Shown: positions 29,301-37,362 of the stretch, piece after piece
Layout: each line of letters starts with the position of its first letter
Position numbering within the stretch: position 1 is the first letter of the stretch
Translations under genes and position numbers: made by a program
NCBI RefSeq assembly: GCF_000186865.1
Contig: NW_008705589.1
Location: 365,258 to 402,619 of the forward strand
Direction of reading: 5' to 3'
Length of the DNA: 37,362 nucleotides
DNA from: Aureococcus anophagefferens
Taxonomy: Eukaryota > Sar > Pelagophyceae > Pelagomonadales > Pelagomonadaceae
Notes under the pieces: model-generated
The model's input: only the letters and a program-made list of their open reading frames with translations
What the model was told of the DNA's origin: nothing
Database searches by the model: none

Positions 29301-30258
29301 AGCGCGGGAAGCAGCGGTCAAGTGCTCGGTCGTCAACGGCAAAGGTCGTGGCGAAGGGTCCAGTGTGTGCGGCGCGCGCGACGAGGAGTTCCTCGAGGGT
29401 CACGAGGAGCAGGATTTCCTTGCTCGTTGACGCGGACGAGGAAGCGGGCCAGGCGTCCAGGATGCCGAGTACCTGCGACGTGAAGACTATTCGCGAGAAG
29501 CTCTTGGAGAATCCTGTGCGACGTCACACTTGTCGCTTCGTGAAGTCTAGTCTTTGTTGACGACTGCGGTTGTCATAAAAAAAATTTACTGCGCCGCCGA
29601 ATACGAGGTCCGCACCGTGAAGGGGACTTATCCGGATGACACCGAGGCAACATCCCTGGAGCTCGGTCGCGTACGAGCCGATGAGCGGTAGCTGGTCGCG
29701 CCACTCGGCGAATTCACTTGGGAGCCAAAGCGGAAGGAGCGCGCGCTCGAGCAGTGCGCCGGCGGCGGGTGCGGCCAAGGCCGCATCCCGCCGCTCCGAG
29801 AGCGCGTAAAGGACGGCCTGTAGCACTCCAAGCACGGGTGCAATGGCCCACCGCCATCGCGGTGCCTGCCTGTACGCGTCTACCTCCGACCCAAACGCGA
29901 GCCGCATTGACGACCGCTGGCTCTGGCACGCAGCGTACGCCGCGATGAGCGCCCGCTTGATCCAATCACGCTCAACAGCTGGCGGGCACTGTCGCAACCT
30001 CCCCAGGAGCGCATCGCATAGCCCATCGTCTACAAGCGCCGATATCTGGTTTGCCTCGGCTTCGCGCATACACTCAACCAGAGTCTGCAGCTCAGGCGTC
30101 AACTCCCCGACCAGCCCTTCGTTCCAGTTTCTCACCGCGCGCTCCTCAGACCACGCTTTGGAAAGTGCTATGATTCGGGCTCGGGCTGACGCCGGCGCCG
30201 GCGCGCCGAGCAAGTTACATGATGCCGTGTCGTGACTAGTCTCAACGTCGCTCGACAT
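26369..30258 (-). CDS. Fusion of PP2A B56-type regulatory subunit and Ser/Thr protein kinase
   Basis: Thirteen phase-consistent exons (30258-29641, 29472-29214, 29137-29049, 28941-28390, 28212-28078, 28040-27934, 27879-27769, 27698-27631, 27565-27455, 27385-27342, 27125-27090, 27005-26867, 26760-26369) give 886 residues. Residues about 60-345 match the B56 HEAT fold: ERDWIKRALIAAY, ALLERALLPLWL, SKEILLLVTLEELL, RLAACVRSENWRLVEKGL, VLLPALLRSGKPHWN and VLVLERLESLDNGAF. After a 140-residue Ala/Pro linker comes a complete kinase: GKELGRGAFG (497-506), Lys536, FGDLKPENVL (Asp637), DFG 655-657, APE 707-709, DAWALGC and ERPSMASLVSHEFF. HRD is replaced by FGD, so it is a non-RD kinase. Exon 28941-28390 spans the B56 end, linker and glycine loop without a break. 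Several introns need GC donors. The E5/E6 and E10 junctions and the 5' start (the frame is open to a GTG at 30369) are less certain. Confidence 0.82.
28390..28941 (-). other. Single exon linking B56 domain to kinase domain
   Basis: 552 nt with no stop and no need for an intron. It begins with the last B56 helix (VLVLERLESLDNG) and ends with the kinase glycine loop (GKELGRGAFG). The intervening about 140 residues are rich in Ala, Pro, Gly and Thr. This exon is the physical evidence for the fusion. Confidence 0.8.
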
Positions 30259-30522
30259 GCCTCCGGCCAGTGACTTTGCGCGAGCTCTCCGGCGCCGGCG
30301 CGTCGCGTTCTCGCGCGCAGCGGCCGCCACAGACTTGGCGGCCCGGCGGCTCAGCAATGGACACGCCACACCTCGATCGGCAGCCGGGCCAATTCAACGA
30401 AAAACGCATCTCCACCGACCATGGAGATTTAGCCTCCAGGGTGGAGAATGGGTAAGGGGTGGATGCATGAACCCGCGAGGCCCACGCTCATCGGCGGCGT
30501 GCACTGATGGGCGCCCCTTGGT

Positions 30523-30770
30523 CGCCGCGTCGAGGCGAGCATAATCCGCGCTGACAGCTTCCTCTGAGGTGCCCCATACTCTGAGCGATCCCCGGGTGCG
30601 ATTTCGTGGCGCGCGGGCGGACTAAATAAAAAAGGAAAAAACTTAAAAGCGGCGCGTTGGCGCGCCGAGGTCCACCCACGCGATGGGGCAGCTCGGCGTT
30701 CCCGGCGCTCGGCGCATGGGGCACCTCAGAGGAGGCAGTCAGCGCGGATTATGGTCGCCTCGATGTGGCG
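30523..30770. mobile_element. 248-bp TIR element abutting repeat D
   Basis: Left arm 30523-30576 and right arm 30717-30770 are inverted repeats over 54 bp with about five mismatches (shared core CATAATCCGCGCTGAC and CCTCTGAGGTGCCCCA). The interior is about 140 bp with no coding. The right end overlaps the first six bases of repeat D (30765). No target duplication found. Confidence 0.8.
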
Positions 30771-30941
30771 GGATTTCCGCCTTCAATATCTACCTTTAGC
30801 TTAGTTTGAAGCTGACATTGCAGTGCATGTATCCGCCCTATTTATCTCATTATATCTTTACCCTACAGATACGCGTCGCCGTATCTTTTCTCTCTTTCTT
30901 ATCTCACATCTAGCGAGGGCTGCCTTGGTGTTATCCAGGCT
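30765..30941 (+). repeat. Dispersed repeat D, copy 2
   Basis: 177 bp, inverted and nearly identical to 12646-12822. Starts with GTGGCGGGATTTCCGCC and ends GTTATCCAGGCT. Not associated with a visible gene start here. Confidence 0.9.
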
Positions 30942-31124
30942 AGCGCACCATTCATTGCAAGTCTTCAAGAACCAAGTAAAGTCTGTATCTTACTCGTCCC
31001 CGCCTCAGATGCCGGCCGCCCGGGATCCCCGCGGGCCCGCCTCGCAGTGGCAGCTTTTGCGATGGCCCGTGCGCGCGAACGCGGCCGTCCCTATTCACGA
31101 GACTTTGCAGGCCGCTAGAGGATC

Positions 31125-32052
31125 CTACTGAGAGTGCCTCTGCAGCGCATCGACGTGCGGGAAGTCGAACGCGTCGCGAAACCAGCCCGTGCGCTCCGCA
31201 GTGCAAACCAGTGGAGGTCGGTCGACGGGACCGCCTTCCGCGCCGCGCACGACTACGGCGGCTGCTGCGAGCGCTTCGGAGGGTCCACGAAGGTACTGCG
31301 GACGGGGCGCGACGTCGATCATCGTCCCGACGCACGTATTTCGACCGCGGACTGGCGATCAAGGCGCGCAGCGAGACGCTGGCGGGTGAGGTCGCATCGA
31401 TGACGGCGGTTCCAACGATCTCTGACTGCTGCGGAGGCCGCCCTCGACTACCACAACACCTGCGACGCAAAGCGCACGACCCTGGGACCCGTCGACGTCC
31501 CGCGACACGCCGACGGTTTCGGGGTCGTTTTCGGTGCTGGACCAAGTGGCTGGACACGCGTTTTTTTCGCCGACGAGAAACCGCTGCCGTCGCGTATGGT
31601 CATGGCGACGTGCGCGCGGCCCTTTAGAGCGCCGAAAATGACTCGTATGTCGTCGCGTAAGGCTCGGTTTTGGGCTGGATTTCCTCTAGGGATCGGACGA
31701 ACGCCATCCGATCGCTGCAACAATCTCATCAGCTCACTATACTGACCACGAGGAATTCCCTTTTCAGGTGCAGCCCCGTAATCCGCGACGCCTTTCCTGG
31801 CGAGGTAGAGCCTGCGCCACTCCTGGTACGCCGGCAGGTTCATCAAGTGCGTGCGGGTCCCAGTCGAGGTTCAGCCAGGTCTGCTTCCACTGCGACCGCG
31901 GGATCTGGCACGCCGCGATACCATAACTCCGCTCAATCCAGACGGATCCGGACGATTCGAAGGCCGCTTTTGAGTTCCTACGCGGGCTCCTCGGGATAGG
32001 CGCAGCCTCGGGGCTCGGCTCGACGACGGCAAAACCCTGGGTTTTCAGTGTC
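31125..32052 (-). CDS. Unidentified multi-exon gene or relic
   Basis: Not recognised. Minus-strand segments with protein-like character are, in order: TLKTQGFAVVEPSPEAAP and SGSVWIERSYGIAACQIPRS with WKQTWLNLDWDPHA (32052-31843); LMNLPAYQEWRRLYLARKG, GQYSELMRLLQR (31846-31620); DLTRQRLAARLDRQSAVEIR (about 31400-31335); and DVAPRPQYLRGPSEALAAAA, PPLVCTAERTGWFRDAFDF ending at the stop 31125-31127. Codon bias is good. The first two segments meet in different frames with no obvious intron, so the gene may be frameshifted. The plus strand of 31330-31620 also reads plausibly (DVPRHADGFGVVFGAGPSGW), so strand is not certain. No function is proposed. Confidence 0.35.
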
Positions 32053-32271
32053 GCCCCCTAATTTGACACATTCCCATTACTACACACTTTATTCAGGACT
32101 AGCAGTAGCAGTAGTGCGTGTTTGACTTGATGAAGTATCCTGTATCCTTAGTTAGGGCAGTAGAAATAGAGAAGTAGAGCATCCCACCAACCATCGTCGA
32201 GAAGGAATAGGAACACCTCCACTTCATTGAATACACGTGAATTTAAGACTGGCTCGTTTGTCCGAGGAACT
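32053..32271. other. Short intergenic region
   Basis: AT-richer 3' flank of the cysteine-rich gene, including CAGTAGCAGTAGTGC. No feature. Confidence 0.4.
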
Positions 32272-32896
32272 TCAAATTATTCCAAAGGCCACAAGTTGAC
32301 AGGCAGTCACAAATAGAGCTTTGATTGTGAGCTTCGGCGCAGCGTCAAGTACCCAGACGTGGAACGTAGACTCATCGTTGCAGTTGTCCGTATAGCAGCA
32401 AGTCGCATTGCACTTTTTGAAGTAGTCGCTCGCCTGGAAGTACCATGGCATGTTTCGACACCACGGCTCGAGGTTCTGCTGCGAGCAGAGATCTCTCACC
32501 CCACATGTTGAGTACCTACCGTGACCACTTGGACGGTATGGACAGAGACTCTGAAACATGCTTAACGGAAAGTTGTTGTCGTCTTTTCATGGTACTGTAC
32601 GTCACGCTCATGCAGGCATCGTAGGAGGTCGGGCAAGTGTAATTGCGCTCGATTCCACTGTCATCCTCGTCGGGGTACCCTTGAAGCTACAAGATGTTCA
32701 GCTTCGTCCCGCGTTGCGGTCTACATAACAGGGGCGCTGGACATCACTTCCATGTTTTTGTTGTAATCGTAGCCCTGCGTCGGGGTTTACTGCCGCACGC
32801 AGCACACCCAAGGGGAAGGTAGACCTGATAACAGGAGATGCCCATAACCGCCGTCGTCATACCGACGAGGCAGAGGCGTCGCAGCGGGACTCTCAT
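32272..32896 (-). CDS. Small secreted cysteine-rich protein, Ly6/uPAR-like pattern, probable GPI anchor
   Basis: ATG at 32896 begins MRVPLRRLCLVGMTTAVMGI then SCYQ, a plausible signal peptide, followed by a GT donor at 32824. A later exon encodes YTCPTSYDACMSVT (to 32601). It joins across an 85-nt GT-AG intron (32600-32516, phase 2) to YSTCGVRDLCSQQN, WCRNMPWYFQ, FKKCNATCCYTDNCND and the hydrophobic tail TIKALFVTACQLVAFGII. The C-x3-CC-x3-DNCN ending is the hallmark of Ly6/uPAR three-finger domains, and the terminal hydrophobic stretch fits GPI attachment. The middle exon or exons, around 32770 to 32680, are not resolved. Family assignment rests on cysteine spacing only; it could be an unrelated disulfide-rich ectodomain. 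Confidence 0.5.
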
Positions 32897-34145
32897 TATG
32901 CCTCGGTTAGGATATGTGTCGATCTATATCCTTTGAACACTTCCGAGTCGCCGAGCCTGGTGCTACCGGAGGCTTACCGGTGACTGGACCTGGCACGTCG
33001 CTGTGACGCTAACCAGACAGGAGCAAAAGAGCGCTATGCACAGGACGCCAGGGACACTACCCCCAAACGGCCTCTCCAGCCCCGTCAACGGTCTCCCAAC
33101 GGACCGTCCCCAGGGGCAAGTCCGGCCGCCTCATCCGAAAAATTTGAGTGCGACCTCGCACGCTTTCTCTGACGGCCACTTGGCTCGTCTCTGTGACGTT
33201 TGGCAGTCTTTACAATAGGTGGGCTGAATTTTCGGCGCTTCACCTCCTTTAATACAGAAGAGTACCGCAAGTGGCGGCGGTATTGGGGTCCACCATGCCA
33301 GTATTCCCCCCACCACCGCTTTTTCTCATCTTGTGTTCCGTCTGCTCGGGTATAGTTTATTACCATGGTAAAATTTGTAGACCCTGGTAGCACCAGTGCC
33401 TGGTTTCTTATACCTGCATCCGAATTATCTTTTGGGACCAAAATATAGAGGTAGTTTAGCAATTCCTATAGGAACCAATCCTCAGCTGGCCCCAGAACAC
33501 CCAAAGCACCCCGGGGGCCACCCCAGGCCGGTACCAGTCCACCACCCGCGTCCGTAGGGACGCGCCGACGAGTCCGGCAGTACTCACGGGGCGCACAACT
33601 AAATAAGGGGAGTACTGCAAATTGCCTTTACGGCGGTGCTATATGTGTCCGGTTGCGAGTTAGTGGGCTAGCCCACCTATCATCGTCCTGCCTCTACGTC
33701 CTGCCCAAAATAACACTGCTGGTTGTGGTGGCCCTCTCCCAGCTCGCCGCTTCCCCGGGGTCCGGGGCCGCGGCGGCGTGGATTATTTTTTCAAGCATGC
33801 TTGGGCCTCTATTGACCTGCATGAAAATCCAATCTCAAGTTGAGCTACAATGAGACTGCATTCTTTACAAGATTCGAGCGCAGCTGACCATCAGACGGGC
33901 CGAAAGCCGTAGACGGATTCCCAGAGGCCCATCTTTTCCGGCTTCGTCGAGGTCAAGCCGGTCGTCGTCGATCGACGCTGCGACTTCGTTTGCCTCGGCG
34001 CCGGCGCGTAGATGCCCGCACGACTTGAGTTTGCGAAACTCGACAAGGATGACACGCCAGGAGACGCGGGCGAATGTGCGTTTCCCTTAATCTCGCTGAT
34101 GCCGGCGCCCTCCAAGTTAGCAAGCTCAGGTCGAGGCCCATGCTG
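32897..34145. other. Intergenic region with repeat A copy 2
   Basis: A minus-strand stretch at 33300-33460 reads like an extracellular segment (NQALVLPGSTNFTMVINYTR) but has no neighbours to join. Repeat A lies at 33500-33614. 33615-34145 holds nothing I can support. Confidence 0.4.
33500..33614 (+). repeat. Dispersed repeat A, continuous copy 2
   Basis: Matches the two blocks at 4848-4880 and 4996-5087 in the same orientation (CCCAAAGCACC..., CCACCACCCGCGTCC, CAGTACTCACGGGGCGC, ACTAAATAAG). Confidence 0.8.
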
Positions 34146-35809
34146 TCACACCATGCTCCTCGCCAACATTGCACCGGGCGCTGCTTTGGCGTGCCCGAGG
34201 GTGCCATACTTGGCGCCTGAGTTGGTCATTCTCGCCGCGGCATAGGCGTCAAGCTGCTTGCGCAGGTGCGCGCCCACAGGCACGGATATGAAGTAGTGGG
34301 TGAGGAAAGCGCATACGAAAAGTGTCACAGGCAGGACAATCTGGAATGTCCAGACGCCATAGGGGGCCTTTTGGTAGGCACCGTAGCTCACACCAAAGGG
34401 CGCTCGGCCTTGTTCTGTGTACAGCGTGTCCTTGTCCGCGGCGGCGTGGTAAGCGGCCCCAACGAGGTGAAAAACGACGGCCTGGAGGATATATTGCGCG
34501 TAGGATATCGCTCCGAAGTACTGTAGCCAGGGTCTCTTGAAAGCTGCGGCGGTGGGATCTGTCTCTGAACAGAGGCCAACTATGATCAGCGCGTTGAGGG
34601 GTGCGAGACCGCCATTGTGAATGAAATAGAAACGTCCACCCGCGTACTCGTCGTCGTACAACTTCATGCCCGAGATGCCCTCGACGCTGCAATTGAGCGC
34701 TGTGAGGACATAGGCAGTGTAGCCAACGGTCGCCCCATGGTTCACCAGCCAGCGCAGCGCGACGGCGAACGGAACGGAACCCGAATTGACGACTTCGAGT
34801 GCCTCTCTTGTCGGATCGGCACCGCGGATGCCACAGCGGATGCCAAAATCAAGGTATATGCGCGCAAGGACCATGCCAAATGCAAAAGTGTGCACATACA
34901 TGAGCGGGTTGTAGCGGTAGAAATCATGGGGTGCATCTGCATGTGAGAGACCACGAAACCACATGTCCATGCCAGCACCGCCAGAACATGCCCAAAGGCC
35001 GACAGCAGTCGGCACGAGCGCCTGGCGCGGCAGCCGACGAAGGATGCGATACAGCGGCTTGAAAAGGATCCAGTAGAACGCCAACGCCGACATAAACCAC
35101 GCGGGGACGTTCCAGTGGATGGCCATCGCGTAAAATTTACCGCCCACGCGTCCATCTTGTTTCCCATATTTGGCACAGATCATGTTCGGCCACCAAGCCT
35201 GGGTCAGCGTTAGATGCATCCCATAATTAACCCAGTCCTGCCACGTCGCGTAGTTAAAAGCACTGGTACCTATCGAGAGCACACATTGAAGCCGCTTCAG
35301 GATAGAAACAGTTCGCGCCCGTGCCTCGAGCAGCCCAAGGCAGGGAGCAAAATATAGGTTCAAGGCTGCGCCTAATGAAACACTCCTATCTCGGAACGCT
35401 GTTCGGTGCCAGCGAGGTTGAAAAGAACTAGGACCAAAGACAAGAGGTACGCAGGGTACGTGTTCGTGAGCCTCTCGGCAACATACTGCCACGTGGGTTT
35501 CAAGTCGTCTGGCATCGAAGATGAAAGCCGCGCCACCGCAAGGACAAACCTACCAGCGCGACAGGAGTTCTTGCAGAATCACAAGCCGCCGAACGCTGTA
35601 GCGAACCCAGAGAGGATAAAAAAATACTGGGTCAGAAAGGTGCCGAAGCGAAAAATGCGTATCGCCGAACGTTTCTCAGATTCGCTCACGTCGATACCTG
35701 CCCATTGATAAATACCCCCACCATTTGGGGTGTAGTAGTGGTAGGCCACAATCCAGCACGAAGCCACGTAACGCGAAAACACCAGGGAGTCGAACCGCAC
35801 GCGTCCCAT
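34146..35809 (-). CDS. Membrane acyltransferase, acyltransferase-3 (OafA/YrhL-like) family
   Basis: Exons 35809-35583, 35549-35410 and 35269-34146 join to exactly 497 codons (496 residues). The N-terminus RFDSLVFSRYVASCWIVAYH, with the family's conserved His (AYHYYTPN), and FLTQYFFILSGFATAF are typical of acyltransferase-3 membrane proteins, which move acyl groups onto sugars or other acceptors. About ten hydrophobic segments follow (YLLSLVLVLFNLA, WFMSALAFYWILF, YVHTFAFGMVLARIYL, YAQYILQAVVFHLVG, WTFQIVLPVTLFVCAFL). The short C-terminal tail is polar. Intron 1 is only 33 nt (GTGATT...TGGTAG, phase 2). Intron 2 (35409-35270) appears to use a GC donor (GCACCG) in phase 1. The start ATG at 35809 directly precedes the conserved region. 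The substrate cannot be predicted. Confidence 0.85.
35550..35582 (-). other. 33-nt intron in acyltransferase gene
   Basis: GTGATTCTGC...GCTGGTAG, phase 2. Removing it restores GGLFVLAVARL between the first and second membrane regions. Unspliced, the frame stops at once (TTG TGA). Confidence 0.7.
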
Positions 35810-36508
35810 TTGGAAATTTAGAAACGAGACGTGACGCGGCGGCGGTATAGAAAAATTTACAGGCGGTAGAGAGATAGAGAGTTTTGTATCTCCCTAGTGG
35901 CTCGCAGATGAGGTGAACCATAGCACAGGCGTTATAGGCTAGGTTAAGGAGGAGGAGGATACGGGGGATTGGTATCCTAGGGGATGACGCTGGGGGAATT
36001 GGGTCATCTGCTCCCCCGCCGCATGCGGGCGTATGGAGGGGGGTCCGCGAGGGGGCCCGATGGGAGCCCGCTTCAGAATGACACGGCCCGGTGTGTTTGG
36101 CAGTGTGACTTAGAGTGCCGCTGCCAGCGGACCGGGCAGCGGACCGGGGACCTCTAGGAGGCAGCCCCATCGCGTGGTGCAGCTAGCGATAGGCATCTTT
36201 GGCCACGTTGAGCCGTCTCGCGCGTCCGCCCTACGCTCTGCTCGCCGGCACCCCACGAACCCCCCTGGAGTCTATATACTATTTTGCAGTGTGTCGCGGA
36301 GCGTCCGTCCGAGCAGCAACATAAAACTTTTAATGAGTGGTTAAAAGCGAGCGCAGCGAGCAACCTCAATTAAACGAGTGGCCGATAGCTCGCGAAGCGA
36401 GCTTGCCGGCCGTAGGCCGGCTTGTTATGCTTAAGCACGAGTTTTAGGCGGTGTAGGGCGGTACCGAGGCATCAGCAAGCGGGCACTCCGACGACCGAGT
36501 CGGTGGTC
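35810..36508. other. Intergenic region with repeat B, a shared 25-mer and hairpins
   Basis: 35869-35910 is repeat B (inverse of 8494-8541). 36074-36098 is the word shared with 7131-7155. 36388-36421 contains two adjacent hairpins (GCTCGC-GAA-GCGAGC and GCCGGCC-GTA-GGCCGGC). No gene. Confidence 0.6.
36388..36421. repeat. Two adjacent short hairpins
   Basis: GCTCGC-GAA-GCGAGC is followed by GCCGGCC-GTA-GGCCGGC, separated by two bases. Similar GCGAAGCGAG words occur in the foldback element at 16484-17020. They lie upstream of the PH-domain gene; function unknown. Confidence 0.6.
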
Positions 36509-37315
36509 ATGCACGGACCCCACGACAAGTTACCCGATGGTGCGCTCCAGCGCGCGGGCGTGCTCTACAAACGGTCAGACTTCCTCAAGGATTGGCAGCC
36601 GCGACATTTTAAGCTCGAGGGCTTCTACCTGCGGTATGCCTTGCCGGATTCCCCGCTGACGGTGAAGAAGGCGCTGGACTTGGCACTATGCAAGATCACG
36701 CGCTGCGATGCGCCCGTGCGCTCCAGGGGAGCGCAGAATTTCCACCTCCTTGTCGTGACGAAGATCGGAGCCGGCATTGAATGGACGCTCGGAGCACTCC
36801 ACGCGCGCGAGGCGGACGAGTGGGTCTTGGCACTCAAAGCTGCAGCCGGCAAGGCCACGCGGCGCGTAGTCAAAGGTGTCCAAGATGAGCGGCGCGCCGA
36901 GCTGTGTAAAGGTGTCCAAGATGAGCGGCGCGCCGAGCTGTGTTGCGCCCCGTCGACCGAGTCGCTGCCCACCGCGGCTCCTGCGTCCACGTTGAAGACC
37001 GAGGGTCCTCGGCGGCGTGCGCTTGCACGCAAAAAGAGGCCGAGCGTCGCCCCAGCACCAACACCGGCCGTGGATATGGTCGCCAAAGTGGCGCCCGCAC
37101 TGTCGAATACGCACCTCAAGCCCGGTGCCGCATGTCTGCCCTCGCCGCAGAGCAAGCGGCGACATTTCGTTATCCTCGGATTTCTCGCTCCCTCAGTCAT
37201 TTACATTGCATGCGGCGCGCATCCTGGCATCCAGCCGCTCCGCGGCGCCATATTTTTTGCATCACTCCTCGCCGTCGGCGTGAAATCGTCCTTTTTATCG
37301 GCGGCCACCTCATAG
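36509..37315 (+). CDS. PH-domain protein with C-terminal membrane segments
   Basis: Residues about 12-115 form a pleckstrin homology domain: AGVLYKRSDFLKDWQPRHFK, LEGFYLRYA, NFHLLVVTKIGAGIEWTLGA and the invariant Trp in EADEWVLALKAA. PH domains bind phosphoinositides or proteins at membranes. A perfect tandem duplication, KGVQDERRAELC twice, follows. Then comes a Pro/Ala-rich basic linker and two hydrophobic segments (HFVILGFLAPSVIYIA; AIFFASLLAVGV) that probably anchor it. The frame is open from 36422, but the first ATG is at 36509 (MHGPHDKL), chosen as the start. The stop is at 37313-37315. Intronless in this window; 268 residues. Partners are unknown. Confidence 0.75.
   Translation: MHGPHDKLPDGALQRAGVLYKRSDFLKDWQPRHFKLEGFYLRYALPDSPLTVKKALDLALCKITRCDAPVRSRGAQNFHLLVVTKIGAGIEWTLGALHAREADEWVLALKAAAGKATRRVVKGVQDERRAELCKGVQDERRAELCCAPSTESLPTAAPASTLKTEGPRRRALARKKRPSVAPAPTPAVDMVAKVAPALSNTHLKPGAACLPSPQSKRRHFVILGFLAPSVIYIACGAHPGIQPLRGAIFFASLLAVGVKSSFLSAATS
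36872..36943 (+). repeat. Perfect 36-bp tandem duplication inside the PH-domain gene
   Basis: Copies 36872-36907 and 36908-36943 are identical, adding exactly 12 codons (KGVQDERRAELC) in frame. Confidence 0.97.
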
Positions 37316-37362
37316 TCTCGCGCCAGCGCCCTTTTTCGAGATATCCTTTTCTTTCGGCGGGG

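Noticed and set aside
1..37362. tRNA or rRNA genes
   Set aside because: I looked for T-arm GGTTCGAATCC-type words with matching acceptor stems and for conserved rRNA cores and found none by eye.

Overview
This window looks like nuclear DNA of a GC-rich unicellular eukaryote, most likely a photosynthetic protist. A stramenopile of the pelagophyte kind is my inference, not something the sequence proves. The evidence is: split genes with very short introns (about 33 to 215 nt); conserved eukaryotic genes on both strands with no operons (PRP19, RPS15, ABCE1, UMP-CMP kinase, frataxin, PIG-L); a calcium-dependent protein kinase; an organellar-type helical-repeat RNA-binding protein; and many small non-autonomous repeats between genes. 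I saw no rRNA, tRNA, CRISPR array or bacterial signal.

Layout. 1-1505: 3' part of PRP19 (+). 2606-4358: an uncharacterised IQ-like basic protein (+). 5601-6056: ribosomal protein S15/uS19 (-). 6335-6772: a small TIR element with 6-bp target duplications. 7266-7982: UMP-CMP kinase (-), next to an 11-bp minisatellite (8059-8311). 8542-9812: gene fragments. 10012-12260: ABCE1/RLI1 (-) with altered Fe-S ligands. 12824-13330: a hypothetical gene (+). 14437-16292: a CDPK (+), followed by a 537-bp foldback element. 17190-18006: a protein combining an SH3-like region and a J domain (-). 19132-19713: frataxin (-). 21499-23070: an OPR-type repeat protein (-). 23834-24626: PIG-L deacetylase (+). 26369-30258: a gene of about 13 exons (-). 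31125-32052: an unidentified gene (-). 32272-32896: a small cysteine-rich secreted protein (-). 34146-35809: a membrane acyltransferase (-). 36509-37315: a PH-domain membrane protein (+). Most of the space between genes is filled by dispersed repeats present here in two or more copies.

The most interesting object is the gene at 26369-30258. Joining exons at phase-compatible splice sites gives one reading frame of about 886 codons. It encodes a PP2A B56-type regulatory subunit followed by a serine/threonine protein kinase, and the linker between them lies inside a single uninterrupted exon (28941-28390). A phosphatase-targeting subunit fused to a kinase would put opposing activities on one scaffold. 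I know of no described protein of this architecture.

Other observations: several introns can only be joined in frame with conserved protein sequence if the donor is GC rather than GT (often GCGC); ABCE1 lacks several universally conserved cluster cysteines; and one transposon is nested inside a second repeat, dated by comparison with an intact copy. All exon joins and domain calls were made by eye; no search or transcript data were available.
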